Positions 32,701 to 43,993 of a stretch of DNA of 64,000 nt are shown piece by piece. Every line of letters begins with the position of its first letter. The first letter of the stretch is position 1. The notes under the pieces are model-generated. The model had not been told where the DNA came from. It did not search any database and saw only the letters and a list, made by a program, of their open reading frames with translations. Made by a program: the position numbers and the translations under genes. Origin of the DNA: Blepharisma stoltei (lineage: Eukaryota > Ciliophora > Heterotrichea > Heterotrichida > Blepharismidae); NCBI GenBank assembly GCA_914767885.1, contig CAJZBQ010000004.1, positions 721,001 to 785,000 on the forward strand, in the 5' to 3' direction.

Positions 32701-35700
32701 ATGGGTTGCTAACTCCATCTCCCTCCATAAGCGGACAAATACATTGGAAATTTTTTTGCCAAAAAACCCAACTAAAAATTTTTTTAGATTAAAATTTTGA
32801 AATGTAGTGATAATTATTATAAGAAATTTTATAGCTATCTGTTTAATTTTAAATGATTTGCATTTTAAAACATAAATTTTAAATAAATTTAATACTTGCT
32901 TTCCAATTTTTGCGAGTTGAAATTTACTTAAATTTCGGAAAAAAAAAATTACTATCAAATTTATATATAAATTTTTTAAAAAAGAAATCAGCAAACAAAA
33001 TTTTTTGCCCGATCACGGAGGGGGGGGTAAGTAAATTATTCAGAATAATGAACTTACCTATTCCAGAAGACTATTAATTTTAATTAAAATTATTGAAAAG
33101 CTTCATATGATACCTCAAAAGGGTATATATCTCCAATCTGTTTCAGCACTACCTCCGTCTGTCTATCGGCTATGCTCCTTCAGAAATGGGCTCGCACACT
33201 AACTGGAGTCAGTGGGATCGGTCACCATACCGTACACCTGACTTGAGTTGCCCTTCCAGAAAATTAAAAAAAAATTATGGATGAGTTTCGACCAAGATAG
33301 AAGTTGAGGCACAGGGTGAAACTCCCGGTATCGCGCTAAGAAACTGCCGAATTGGTGTCAAGGATTTTGCTGGGCTTTCGCTTTCTAATTCCAAGCATCC
33401 AGCTTCCCAAATAAATATTGCCCTGGAAATAGATGCGGTCGGTCTAATCCTTCATTGCGTTCTGCCAGGCCAAGTAAAGCCTGCCAAGATACACACTACT
33501 GAACGCTATCCTTCCTTCCAAAAGGTTCCTGCGATGCTCCAGCTGCAGATGCTAACTCCCCCCCTCCGTGAGTGAACAAAACCATCAGAAAAATCCCTAT
33601 TTTTTTGCCCAAAACCCCACCCTCCGTTAGTAAATAAAAATTTTTTAATAGAAAATTGTTTACGGAAAAAATTTTGATATATAAATGATAATTAGTATAA
33701 TGAAATCTAAAGCTAATTCTGTTTAATTTTGAATGAATTGCTTTTAAAACATAAATTTTATAAATTTAATTAATATTTGCTTTCCAATTTTACGAATTAG
33801 GATTTTTTTAAATTTCCAAAAAAACAATTTTTTATAAAATTTATATATAAAATTTTTTTTAAAAACAAAAATTACCCCCCCTCCGTGAGCGAACAAAATT
33901 TTTTTGTTCACTCACGGATGGGGGGAGTAAGAGGATGGGTTGGATTGCCACGCCATTTTTATGGATATCCTATTCCAGAAGGCAAAAAAGAAAAAAGATG
34001 GATTTTGTATGATGGTGACGTTGATGCTCTTTGGGTCGAAAACATGAACAGCGTTATGGATGATAATAAACTGCTTACACTTAATAATGGTGAGAGAATC
34101 AGGCTTGAAAAATACTGCGCCATGCTTTACGAGGTCTATGATTTGCAATACGCCTCTCCAGCCACCATTTCTAGATGCGGTATGGTCTACGTTGATGATA
34201 AAGATCTAGGGTACCAGCCTTACTATGAAAGATGGGCCAAGAGCAAGACTGACCAAGGAGAAAATAATATCAGCGACACTTTAATTGTGCTTTTCAATAG
34301 ATATATTGATAGATGCATAGGACGAATTTTAGAAGGAAAAATGGAAGAAGACAACTTTACTGAGCCACTTGCTATGGCTGTCCAAAGGAGTGGCTTAAAC
34401 ATGGTTATGCAGCTTTGCACTATGATGGACATTTTACTACCTACCGACAGCTCCCACACTGATGTTGAGTTTATTGAGCCACTCTTTGTATTTGCTATGC
34501 TTTGGTCCTTAGGAGCTTGCTTAGTCTCAGAAGATCGTCCTAAATTCGAAGCATTCTTAAAGAATATTGTAGACGGGAAACTGCCTCCAACAAACTACTA
34601 CAATTACTATTGGGATAGGAGTTTAAGAGATTGGAGACCATGGGAAGAAAGAGTCAGAGCTAAAGGATTTGAGCTTCCATCAGATAGAAAATTCTCCAAA
34701 ATCCTAGTTCCTACTATTGACACAGAAAGACACATATGACTTCTATCAGAGCTGATTTCAAGAAAAATCCCTACGATTTTCACAGGAGAAAGCGGGACAA
34801 GTAAAACAGTCACCATTCAAAATTTCATTGAAGGTTTAGAGCCAACCTTGTATCAAGTCCTAAATATCAATTTTTCCTCAAGAACTTCTTCTGCAAATGT
34901 CATGAGCAATTTAGCTGAAAAATTAGCTAAAAGAAGTGGGAAATTAGTTGGGCCTTCTATGGGGACAAAACTGATCGTGTTCGTGGATGACATGCACATG
35001 CCGAATTTCGATAAATATGGCACCCAACAACCTATTGCGTTTTTCAAGTTTTTGATCGACAAAGGGTACTATTTTGATATGGCAACTCTCGAAGAGCAGC
35101 ATGTAGTTGACACAACTTACTTGTGCTCAATGCAGCCACCTGGTGGTGGAAGATCTCCAACAGATCCAAGGTTTTTATCACTATTTAATGTCTTCAACAT
35201 CACTTTTCCATCTGATGACTCACTGAAACACATTTTCAAGTCCATTTTGAGCAAGCATTTAGAAAGCTTTGGCAACGAAATCATCGACTCAGCTGAGCAC
35301 TTAACTGACGCTACATTAAAACTCCACAAAGAAATCTTAGAAAAACTCCCAAGAACCCCAGTGAAATTCCATTACATCTTCAATCTTCGTGACTTATCAA
35401 GAGTTTTTGAAGGCCTATTCCAGGCCACATATGAAGTATTTTCCACTCTCCCTGAATTTATTAAGCTATGGAGAAATGAGTGCACTCGTGTATATGCAGA
35501 TAGGCTTATTGACTTCACTGATCGGAACCTGGTTACCGAGGAAATTCTGCCAAGACTTCTGCGCCAGCACTTTGCTGAACAGTCTGAGTATGCAATGCAA
35601 GAGCCTTTGCTTTATGGTGATTTCAGATTTGCTGACCCTGTTGAGCATAGTTCTGAGGAAGCTCGACTTTATGAAGACCTCAAAGAGTACCAAGTCGCAA

Positions 35701-38700
35701 CAGATAAGTTTAATAAGCTTCTCAAAGAATACAACGAAGAGCGAGTTCCAATGAACTTGGTGCTTTTCAACTATGCAATTGACCATCTCACTAGGATTCA
35801 CCGCATCTTCAGAATGGCCCGTGGAAATGCACTGCTTGTAGGTGTCGGAGGTTCAGGCAAACAAAGTTTAACCAGGCTTGCTGCTTTTACAGCAGAGCAT
35901 GAGTTGTTCCAAATCTCGTTGACTAAAAACTACTCTGAGGCCAACTTCAAAGAAGACTTGAAAATCCTCTTCGAGAAGCTTAAAGAAAAGTCTGTTGTAT
36001 TTTTGATCACTGATAACCACATCAAAGAAGAAAGCTTTTTAGAGTTCATCAACAATATTCTCACTATGGGAATGGTCCCTGCTCTCTACACAGAGGATGA
36101 AAAATACTCACTTGTCAGACCTCTTGAAGACGAAATGAAGCGTGAAGGCTTAATCAACCCAAATAAGGATATCAAGTGGACTTATTTCATCAATAAAGCC
36201 AGAGATAACTTGCACATAGTCCTCGCTATGTCTCCTGCTTCAGATACTCTCAGAATCAGATGTAGAAATTTCCCTGGGCTTGTAAACTGTACTTCAATTG
36301 ATTGGTTCTTCAGCTGGCCTGAAGACGCCCTATTAAGTGTCGCTAGTTACTTTATGAAAGGAAAAGACCTGCCAGATGAGCATCGCCCTAATATCGAGCA
36401 GCACATTGTGAAAACCCATTCCTCAATTTTTGTGTTTTCCAAAGAATTTGAGAACACAATGAAGCGTAAAAACCACGCAACTCCTAAAAATTTTTTGGAC
36501 TATATTAATACCTATATTAGCATGCTTGCTGTCAAGCGAAAAGAAATCGATATCAACGTAGTCAGACTAGAAAACGGGCTTGTTAAGCTCAGGGACTCTT
36601 CAGAAAAAGTTGACGTCATGTCAAAAGAACTTGAAGTTAAGAAAAAAGAAGTGGACATCAAGAAAAGCGAAGTCGAAAGCATGATCCAAGACCTCCAGGA
36701 GAAAACTGCCTTTGTAAAAACCCAGCAAGCGCAAGTCAAAGACAAAAAAGATGAGCTGGAAGTCAGAGAGAAAGAAATAACCGAGGATAAAATCAAAGCA
36801 ACTGAAGCTTTAGAAGAAGCCCGCCCTATTTTAGAAAACGCTAAGCGAGCATTAGAAGTCTTAGATGCTAAGAAGCTGGGAGAAGTCAGAACTTATGCAA
36901 AACCTCCTCAGCCAGTCATGGATACTTGCATGTGTGTGCTTATATTGAAGCCAGTTCCAAACTGTCCACCTGATTCTGAAGGGTGGGCTGGCTGCAAAAC
37001 TATGCTGACTTCACTTACTCCTTTCCGTCTGTGAGCGAACAGAACCATTGGAAAAATGCCTATTTTTTGCCCAAAAGCACACCCTCCTTGAGCGAATAAA
37101 AAAAATATTTGATATAAAAGTAATAATTAGTATAATGAAGTCTCTAGAATATATTTTAATTTCAAATCGGTGGATTTTAAAACATAAATTTACAAATTAA
37201 ATTATTATTTGTTGATTTTTTTTTGAAAAAAAATTAGACTTTCGTGAGCAAAGAAAATTGTTTTGTTTGCTCAAGGAAGGGGGATTAGCAAGCCTGTGCT
37301 GCAGTCTTATCAAGTCTCTAGTGTCACCAAAGCAATGTACACAAAGGTCCAGAACTACCTGAAGAAACCCGAATTTAACAAAGAAAACGTCGCAGCTGTC
37401 TCTGATGCAGCAGGAAACCTTTTCGAGTGGATGGACTCCATGATGAAATACTACAAAACCTATACTGAAGTGGAGGCTTACACTTAGTTAGAGTATAAAA
37501 AAGCTCCCTGCCGGCTTCGAAGATCCTTATTTCCTTTTATAACGCTCTACTCATCGACTCTGCCGGCAATCATCTCATGACTCCAAAGTCTTGCTCCTAG
37601 CAGACATGGGCTGCACATCTTTCCTGGTATTCGGAAAGTTTCGGCCATCGTGCCGTAAGCCATGGGGTTTGGCTACTAGAAAATCGAGAAACAAATTTTC
37701 TGGTAGTCTGTTGGCCAATTTCGTAGCTCAGGACGCAATGCCTGGTATCGTGTTGGGGAACGTTCTAGTTGAACAGGAGAACCTCACTGGTATTGCTGGG
37801 ACGAACCTTTCCAACTCCGAACTCCATCTATCTGAGGTAAAACTTTGGCCTAGATCTGAGCCTGCGGTCTACCACCCAAACATTGAGTTCCCCCAATACA
37901 AGTAAAACCTGGCTGGATGCACATACAGAACGCTAAAGCTCCATTCCACAAGGTTTCTGGGTCTCCCCAGCTACAGATGCTAGGAAGCGAGTTTGCTCGC
38001 CACACCCATTTTTATGTACACTGATGTGGAGCCACTAAGAATCAAAGTAGAAAAGCAAACCGAAAAGCTTGAGCAAGCCAAACGTGAATTAGCAGAAATC
38101 ACAGCAAAGCTAGAACTTCTCCAGGCAGAAATTATGGACTTGAATGCAAAGCACAAAGCAGCCTCTGAAGAATTGAGCTATCTCACTGAGCAGGCTAATG
38201 ATATGGAAAGGAAACTAAACATGGCCTCCAGACTCATTTCTGGACTTGGGACAGAGAAGAAGCGTTGGGCTGAAGACATTATCCAGCTGCGAGAAGACAA
38301 ACATAACCTTCTAGGCGATTGCTTGTTGTCATCATCATTTTTGTGCTATACAGGCGCCTTCAATTATCAGTTCAGAATTAGAATGGTGTATGAAGCGTGG
38401 GAAGCTGATATAAAAGAAAGAAAAATCCCATTGAGCGAGCATTACAGGATAGAAAAGCTTCTGACCAACGATGTAGAATGCGCTAGATGGGCTAGCGAGG
38501 GGCTTCCACAAGATGAGTTGAGTATCCAGAACGGTATTTTAACCACTTATTCTAATAGGTTCCCTCTGTGTATTGATCCACAAGAACAAGCTGTGAAGTG
38601 GATCAAGCAGAAGGAAAAGGAAAATAACTTGGAAACCACTACTTTCAACAACCCTAAGTTCAACAAACTTGTGGAAAACTGTATCAAATTCGGAAATTCT

Positions 38701-41700
38701 CTATTATGCTATCTTAGATTTGAATTTGTGCCACTGTTTTATTATTATAAGTTATTTTCTTTAATTAGTTTGTGAGAGTATAATAGAAAATGTTGATGAA
38801 GAATTAGACCCTACTGTAGACCCTGTGCTTGAAAAAAGCTACACAGTCAGAGCTGGAGAAAAAATTTTACCTTTGATGGGTGCCAGTATTGTTTGGAGTG
38901 ACAAATTCAAACTCTTTATGACCACAAAACTGTCAAACCCACAATATACCCCTGAAATCATGAGCAAAACTAGCATCATTAATTATACCGTCACGCTCAA
39001 AGGGCTAGAAGATCAGCTGCTTAATGAAGTTGTCAAGCTGGAAAAGCCTGAAAGAGAAGAAATGAGGAAGCAGCTCGTCATTGAAATGAGCAAAAATCAA
39101 GCCACCAGAAAACAGTTAGAAGAAAGCTTGCTTAAGAACCTGACTGAAGCCTTATACTTAAACGAATTAAGATTATAGAAAAGCTCCTGTTATATCTTCT
39201 CAGGCTGCATTTATCTAGATGCGCGCCTCTCCTTGCTTGCCAGCCCCTTCGGGCCTAGATTATAGCTCCTCACAGACTAAGGGCTTAATCGTTAGTCAGA
39301 GACGTTGGATCACCATGTCATATGCCGATGGTTCAGCCTCCAGAAAATTCGAAATGGAAAATCAAGGCATATGACGTAACTCCTTGTATCGCGCTGGGAA
39401 ACATTCTGATTGACAAGAAGGAACCGAGTTGGCGTTGCTAACACTTCCCTTTCCAACCTTAAGTGCCTTCTCTCCAAGAAGTAAAACCTTGAACTGGATG
39501 CGAGCATGCAGTCAGCTCCCCGAAATTATGTTCCACCAAACCAATTAAAAACCTGGCCGACACGTATACCGAATGCTAAAACTCCCTTCCACAAGGTTAT
39601 TGAGTCTCCCCATCTGCAGGTGTTAAGAGCATTTTAGTTCGCCCACGCCATTTTAATGCATGTCTGATCGAAGCCAAAGGAGATATTTTGGAAAATACCA
39701 CTCTGGTTGCCACCCTTGAAGAAACTAAGCAAAAAACTGTTGAAATCACTCAAGCTATAGAAAATGCCAAGATTACTCGTGGAGAAATAGAAAAGGACAG
39801 ACAGGCATATCAGCCAGTTGCACTGACTCCCCCCCCTTTAAATTGGAACTAAAAATTTTGTTCCAATTTAAAGGGGGGTTAATTTTTTTTTTTTTAAAAA
39901 AAAAAAATATCAATATAAAATTTTTTATAAAAAAAAAATTTATATAAAATTTAAAAAAATAAAACAATTTCAAAAATTTATCGAATTAGATTAATAAATT
40001 TGTTTAATAAAATGCTATTTACTCTTTATCCTTCAAAACAAAGCAAGATATAACTAAAATTTTATTATTAATTAATACGCCACTATTAATTGGTATCAAA
40101 AACTATTTACACAAAATTTATTATTTTTATTGATAAAAAAAAATTAAAAAAAATATTTTAGAAAATTTATTAATCAAAGTGCTAATTTTGTTTAAATAAG
40201 ATGTTATTTATACTCTATTCTTTAAAATAAAGCAAGAGATAAGTAAATTTTGAATTTTTGTAAAGAATTCGTATTGAATTATATCAAAGCTATTTTAAAT
40301 AAAAAATATCATTTTTATCAAAAAAATAAAATTTTTTTTGAAAAATTTTTTAAAAATTTACAATTAAGGATAATAAATTTATTTAAATAAGATGCTCTTT
40401 ATACTCTTTTCTTTTAAACAAGAGCAGGATACAACTAAATTTTCAATTTTAGTTAAGAAGAAACATTTAAATTATATCAAAACTTTTTTACATAAAAAAT
40501 TATGATTTATATATATAAAAATTTTTTATTATAAAAAATTAAATTTTGTTCCAATTTAAAGGTGGGTTAATTTACCAAAAAAGTGGAAATTTTACCTATA
40601 TTTTGTTCCAATTTAAAGGGGGGGGGGAGTGAGAGGCTCTATTCTTTTCTTCGCTATGTCAGGGCTCTCAGCGATTTCTCAGATGTATGAGTATTCTTTA
40701 GCGAATTATCTGCAGGTGTTTACGCAGTCTATTCGAGATGCCAGAAAGGACAACATGACTGTAACAAGAGTGAAGAACATTATTGAAAAGCTGACTATGA
40801 ACGTGTATAACTATACTTGCTTAGGTATCTTTGAAAAGCATAAAATCATGTTTTCTTTCCATATGACAATCATGATCATGCAGCACGATGGGGAAATTGA
40901 TAATAAAGAATACGACTTTTTCTTGAAAGGAAATACTTCCTTGGAGCAAGTCTCTATGAAAAAACCTTTCGCATGGATACCTGAACAAGGCTGGAAAGAC
41001 CTTGAAAGAATTATAGATCTGAACGCTAAATTTTCAAGACTTAGAGAAGATATCCTTAACAATGAAAAAGCTTGGAAAGAATGATATGACTTAGAAACCC
41101 CAGAAAGAGCGTCTATCCCATGCGGCTACGATAGCTTGACTCCTCTAGGAAAACTATGTTTACTTAAGCTATTTAGAGTCGACAGAGTTTATAACGGAAT
41201 CAAAAATTTCATTGTAGAGAAGCATAAAAATGAGTTATATATTATGCCACCTCCGCCAATATATGAGAAGATCTACGAGCAGACCAATCCAAATTCTCCA
41301 GTCGTCTTCATTTTGTCCCCAGGAGCAGATCCTTTAAGTGATGTTACAAAGCTAGGCGAGCTGAAAGGCTTTACAGGAAATAAATTCAAGCCACTTGCAC
41401 TGGGGCAAGGAATGGGAAATCTCGCTTTAGAGTATCTCAAGACAGGTGCCCAGAGAGGCCACTGGGTCATGCTTCAAAATTGCCATCTGCTGAAAAACTG
41501 GATGAAGGAGCTTGAGCGTGAACTTGAGCAGATTTCGAAGCCTCATCAAGATTTCAGGCTTTGGCTCACCACAGAGCCTACTGATGTATTTCCTTTGAGC
41601 ATCTTGCAGCAATCTTTAAAGATAGTCACTGAGCCACCAGATGGTTTAAAGCAGAACATGAGATCACTATTTGGAAAAGTCAATGAAGATCAGCTGCAAG

Positions 41701-43993
41701 AGTGCCCACACCCTGCATTTAAGCCACTGGTCTATGTCTTGACATTTTATCATGCAGTCGTGCAGGATAGGAAGAAGTATGGAAAAATTGGTTGGAATGT
41801 CAGCTATGACTTCAATGACAGTGACTTCAAAATTTCGCTAAGACTGCTTTCTATGTATTTAGGAAAGGCTTTCAGAGAGAAAGATGATAGTATCCCTTGG
41901 AACTCATTGAAATATTTAATAGGAGAAGCTATGTATGGAGGAAGAGTTACTGATGATTACGATAGAAGAGTTTTGACTACTTATCTTAATGAGTATATGG
42001 GTGGTCAAGCACAGGTAGCAACCCTACACACCCCCCTAAAAGTGGTACCCCCCACCCCCCTTTTTTAATGGTACCCCCCCCCCCCCTAAAAAATGGCACC
42101 CCCACCCCCATCCCCCATAATATAGCATAAAATATATGAAAAATGCCAATTTAGAGCAGACATAATAAATAAATTATTATTTTAAATATTCAAAATTACT
42201 GATTTATGCAATATCCACATAGCGTAGCACAATCGATTAAGGAGTAGATGGAATGGGGTGAGAATTTCCTATAACTAGTAAGCTCACCAAATCTGAAAAA
42301 AATTTGTTAGCAAGCATAATAATGATCTTTGGTATTAATTAGCAATATATATCCTGCATATATTTATGAACTTTGTGGAACAATGGCTAAAAGTCGAATT
42401 AGAGATCCAAAAGTAAAACTGACAATAGCAAATACTATTTTTATTACCACTATTGAATCCTGCTACCAATTCAGTCCTGCAATCCTTGCACAATTGTCAT
42501 TAGATTAGCTTTAATTTATGAATCAATAAATTTAAAGCAAGTTATTGTATTATCCTTGGTTAATTTAATAATTAATGCCATTATCTATATCTTTGGCATT
42601 ATATCTATAAATATAAAAAGCAAATTTAATATATTTTCTAATTAATTGCTAATTAATTTAAATTTATTAATTAATCATAAAATATAAAGTAATTTGTGGA
42701 CTTAATTTAAAAATATAGTGTTTTAATTGGGTTATGTTTAATTTATTCTGCTTATTTCCTATCAAATACTTCTATAGGATAAACCCGAGAGGGGGGGGTG
42801 AGGGTGCCATCTGTGAAAGGGAGGTGGGGGGTACCATTTTGTAGGGGGGGTGGGGGTTCCCTTATTGGGGGGTGGGGGGTGTCTGGTTGCGACCTATGCT
42901 TGACCATATGGGCAATTTCATTTTCGATACAAATCAGCCATTCTTCTTCTCTAAAAGCGGCTATAACTACACAATTCCTAGCGAAGGGACTTATGATTCT
43001 TATAGCAGCTCAATTTTGGCCTTACCCACTCTAAATTCTCCAGAAGTGTTTGGCCTCCATACCAATGCTGAAATCGGATATTTCACCAATGCAACTAAAG
43101 GGCTATGGGTAAACCTCCTATCCATGGCTTCAGAAGCTACATCTGCCTCTGGTGGAAATAAAGACGAGTATCTACAGTCTATAATTGCTGATATCCAATC
43201 CAAAATACCTGAAACCTACGACCAGCTTGCCATGCGTAAACAACTGGGCGAAAATCTTAAGCCCAGCCAAGTTGTTCTTTTACAAGAAGTCGAAAGGTTT
43301 AACAACCTTTTAATCATCATGCAAAGCACCCTCAGCAATTTGGCTAGAGCACTCAGAGGTGAAATCGGTATGAGTAGCGAGCTTGATGAGCTTGCTTTTT
43401 CCTTGACAAACGGATTTTTGCCTGAGCCATGGGGAAGGCTATCTCCCCAAACAGAAAAACCTTTAAGTGCATGGATGACCTTCTTCATAAAGAGAGACCA
43501 ACAGTACCGCAAGTGGAGAGATGAAGGTGAGCCTAGAGTCATGTGGTTAAGTGGCCTTCACATTCCTGAATCTTTCTTAACAGCAGTTGTGCAGCAAACC
43601 TGCAGAGATAACACATGGGCTTTAGACAGATCTACACTATATACCAAAGTGACGAAATTCAAATTCGCAGACGAAGTCAAGAAAAACCCGAAGCGTGGGA
43701 AATATATTTCTGGGCTTTATTTGGAAGGCGCTAAATGGGATTCTAAAAACAAATGCATAAAGAAGCAAGATCCGAAAGAATTGGTGTATGAAATGCCGGT
43801 CATGAAAATCATACCTGAAGAAGCCAATAAGGTGAAACTTAGAGGAACTGTCAAAACTCCTGTGTATGTGACTCAAGCTAGAAGAAATGCAGCTGGCAGA
43901 GGGTTGGTGTTTGAGGCCGATTTGAAGACAGACGAGCATCAATCTCACTGGGTTTTGCAAGGAGTTGCGTTAGTCTTGAATATTGATTATTAA
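23790..43993 (+). CDS. Axonemal dynein heavy chain, broken by 15 germline insertions
   Basis: Motor ATPase of ciliary arms. Segments: 23790-23963, 24518-24607, 25170-26018, 26460-27470, 27755-28522, 28764-30276, 30545-31745, 32135-32712, 33031-33068, 33981-37017, 37288-37475, 38032-38706, 38783-39151, 39676-39826, 40633-42001, 42913-43993. The sum is 13,092 nt, 4,363 residues, stop TAA, the usual size. Trp is TGA at 26886-26888, 28460-28462, 30718-30720, 34737-34739 and 41082-41084. In order it has the DHC tail ([10 protein letters not shown]), linker, AAA1 P-loop [11 protein letters not shown]2 [11 protein letters not shown]3 GESGTSKT and AAA4 GVGGSGKQ. The stalk coils (CC1 ~36.55-36.9 kb, CC2 ~38.03-38.26 kb), AAA5/6 and the C-terminal domain ([14 protein letters not shown]) follow. 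Every join is in phase. The N-terminal tail is short. Single-headed inner-arm type is likely; subtype not settled. Confidence 0.93.
23964..24500 (+). mobile_element. SINE-like element C2 (in dynein)
   Basis: 537 bp beginning TAAATAAAAT and ending in a (TTAATG/TAATG)n tail. The 17-bp direct repeat TGACTATTGAAATCCCA flanks it (23947-23963, 24501-24517). There are no inverted ends. The body is GC-rich. Both repeats sit in the same codon phase, so removal between them restores [12 protein letters not shown]. Confidence 0.88.
24608..25154 (+). mobile_element. Family B no-TIR element B1 (in dynein)
   Basis: 547 bp flanked by imperfect 15-bp repeats (TGAACTAACAAAATC / TGGAATAACAAAATC). It opens with an AT-rich run ending in ...GTAGCTCC, has a moderately GC-rich body, and ends near a CTACAGACGTTAAGAG block and GCCATTTTTA. 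The same blocks occur in B2, B3 and B4. Confidence 0.8.
26019..26446 (+). mobile_element. No-TIR insert in dynein (possible diverged B relative)
   Basis: 428 bp between the imperfect repeats TAAATTCGAAGAG (26006-26018) and TAAATTAGAAGAAG (26447-26460), in the same codon phase. Its first 40 bases resemble the starts of B elements (TTAACTTAAATTATAG). Its body does not match them by eye. Confidence 0.7.
27471..27754 (+). mobile_element. Degenerate family A element A6 (in dynein)
   Basis: Ends CTCCTCCCTCCGAGAGCGAAC and ...AGAGAGGGAG, with a hairpin pair just inside the left end and a direct pair at the right. The flanking TCA repeats (27473-27475, 27755-27757) would leave a frameshift. Only a TC..TC join (27470/27755) keeps frame (ELFKKYSEISDN). 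Confidence 0.75.
28523..28760 (+). mobile_element. Degenerate family D element D0 (in dynein)
   Basis: 238 bp between TTA repeats (28520-28522, 28761-28763). Left end has the inverted pair around CTTTAAACTGGAAC; right end the doubled, eroded motif with the ACAAATTTTACCTATATT spacer. Removal gives RVLLEEMETI in frame. Confidence 0.85.
30277..30541 (+). mobile_element. Strongly degenerate family A element A7 (in dynein)
   Basis: About 265 bp between TTA repeats (30274-30276, 30542-30544). It keeps CATTCGTGAGCAAG at the left, TTTTCCATGGTTTTACTCGC near the right end and the A-type AT-rich core. Removal gives [16 protein letters not shown] in frame. Confidence 0.8.
31746..32131 (-). mobile_element. 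Family A element A2 (in dynein)
   Basis: 386 bp between TAA repeats (31743-31745, 32132-32134). It is a near-identical copy of A1 in the opposite orientation, with the hairpin pair at the left and direct pair at the right. Removal restores [14 protein letters not shown]. Confidence 0.92.
32713..33027 (+). mobile_element. Degenerate family A element A3 (in dynein)
   Basis: 315 bp between TAA repeats (32710-32712, 33028-33030), with an eroded left motif (CCCTCCATAAGCGGAC) and right motif (GATCACGGAGGGG). Removal restores [14 protein letters not shown]. Confidence 0.85.
33069..33980 (+). mobile_element. Family B element B2 carrying a nested family A copy (in dynein)
   Basis: Flanked by CCTATTCCAGAAG at 33057-33069 and 33969-33981. 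The B body ends with CAGATGCTAA|GAGG and GCCACGCCATTTTTATGG once the nested element (33556-33927) is taken out. Removal restores [14 protein letters not shown]. Confidence 0.82.
33556..33927 (+). mobile_element. Family A element A4, nested in B2
   Basis: 372 bp between TAA repeats (33553-33555, 33928-33930), forward orientation (direct pair left, hairpin right). It lies inside the 3' part of element B2, so it is the younger insertion. Confidence 0.9.
37018..37284 (+). mobile_element. Degenerate family A element A5 (in dynein)
   Basis: 267 bp between TTA repeats (37015-37017, 37285-37287). Left motif CCGTCTGTGAGCGAAC plus an inner CCCTCCTTGAGCGAA; right TTTGCTCAAGGAAGGGGG. Removal gives TMLTSLSKPVLQ in frame. 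Confidence 0.85.
37476..38019 (+). mobile_element. Family B element B3 (in dynein stalk)
   Basis: 544 bp between ACTGAAGTGGAG (37464-37475) and ACTGATGTGGAG (38020-38031), same codon phase. Contains the B blocks GTAAAACCTGG, CCACAAGGTTTCTGGGTCTC and CTACAGATGCTAGGAAG, and ends CCACACCCATTTTTATG. It sits just before the second stalk coil. Confidence 0.82.
38707..38782. other. Short unique IES, 76 bp, TA-bounded (in dynein AAA5/6)
   Basis: TA at 38705-38706 and 38781-38782. The sequence is AT-rich and not repetitive. Removal gives [16 protein letters not shown], a strongly conserved dynein segment; without removal the frame stops at once. Confidence 0.88.
39152..39663 (+). mobile_element. Family B element B4 (in dynein)
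   Basis: 512 bp between CTGACTGAAGCC (39140-39151) and CTGATCGAAGCC (39664-39675), same codon phase. It has the B blocks (TATCGCGCTGGGAAAC, CTTCCACAAGGTTATTGAGTC, CTGCAGGTGTTAAGAG, CACGCCATTTTAATG). Unlike B1-B3 it shows no TA at a matching position in the two flanks. Confidence 0.8.
39827..40629 (+). mobile_element. Family D element D1 (in dynein)
   Basis: 803 bp between TGA repeats (39824-39826, 40630-40632). Left end: inverted hairpin pair of TTTAAATTGGAAC. Right end: direct pair of GTTCCAATTTAAAGGGG with a ~60-bp spacer. The interior holds three diverged tandem copies of a ~190-bp unit (starting ~39987, ~40185, ~40370). Removal restores [15 protein letters not shown]. Confidence 0.92.
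42002..42912. mobile_element. Element H, 911-bp TIR element with poly-C/G arrays (in dynein)
   Basis: Flanked by ATATGGG (41995-42001, 42906-42912). Imperfect inverted ends of ~35 bp (GGTCAAGCACAGGT / ACCTATGCTTGACC). Next come arrays of GGTACCCCCCACCCC-like units at the left and their complements at the right, around a 650-bp AT-rich core without coding. Removal restores [14 protein letters not shown]. Confidence 0.85.

Noticed and set aside
42798-43034. Gly-rich ORF before the last dynein segment
   Set aside because: Formed by the G-rich array of element H read in a frame different from dynein.
23790-43993. Dynein locus as a decayed pseudogene
   Set aside because: Every interruption is a discrete element at direct repeats, and the remaining codons are intact and conserved throughout; random decay would add scattered stops.
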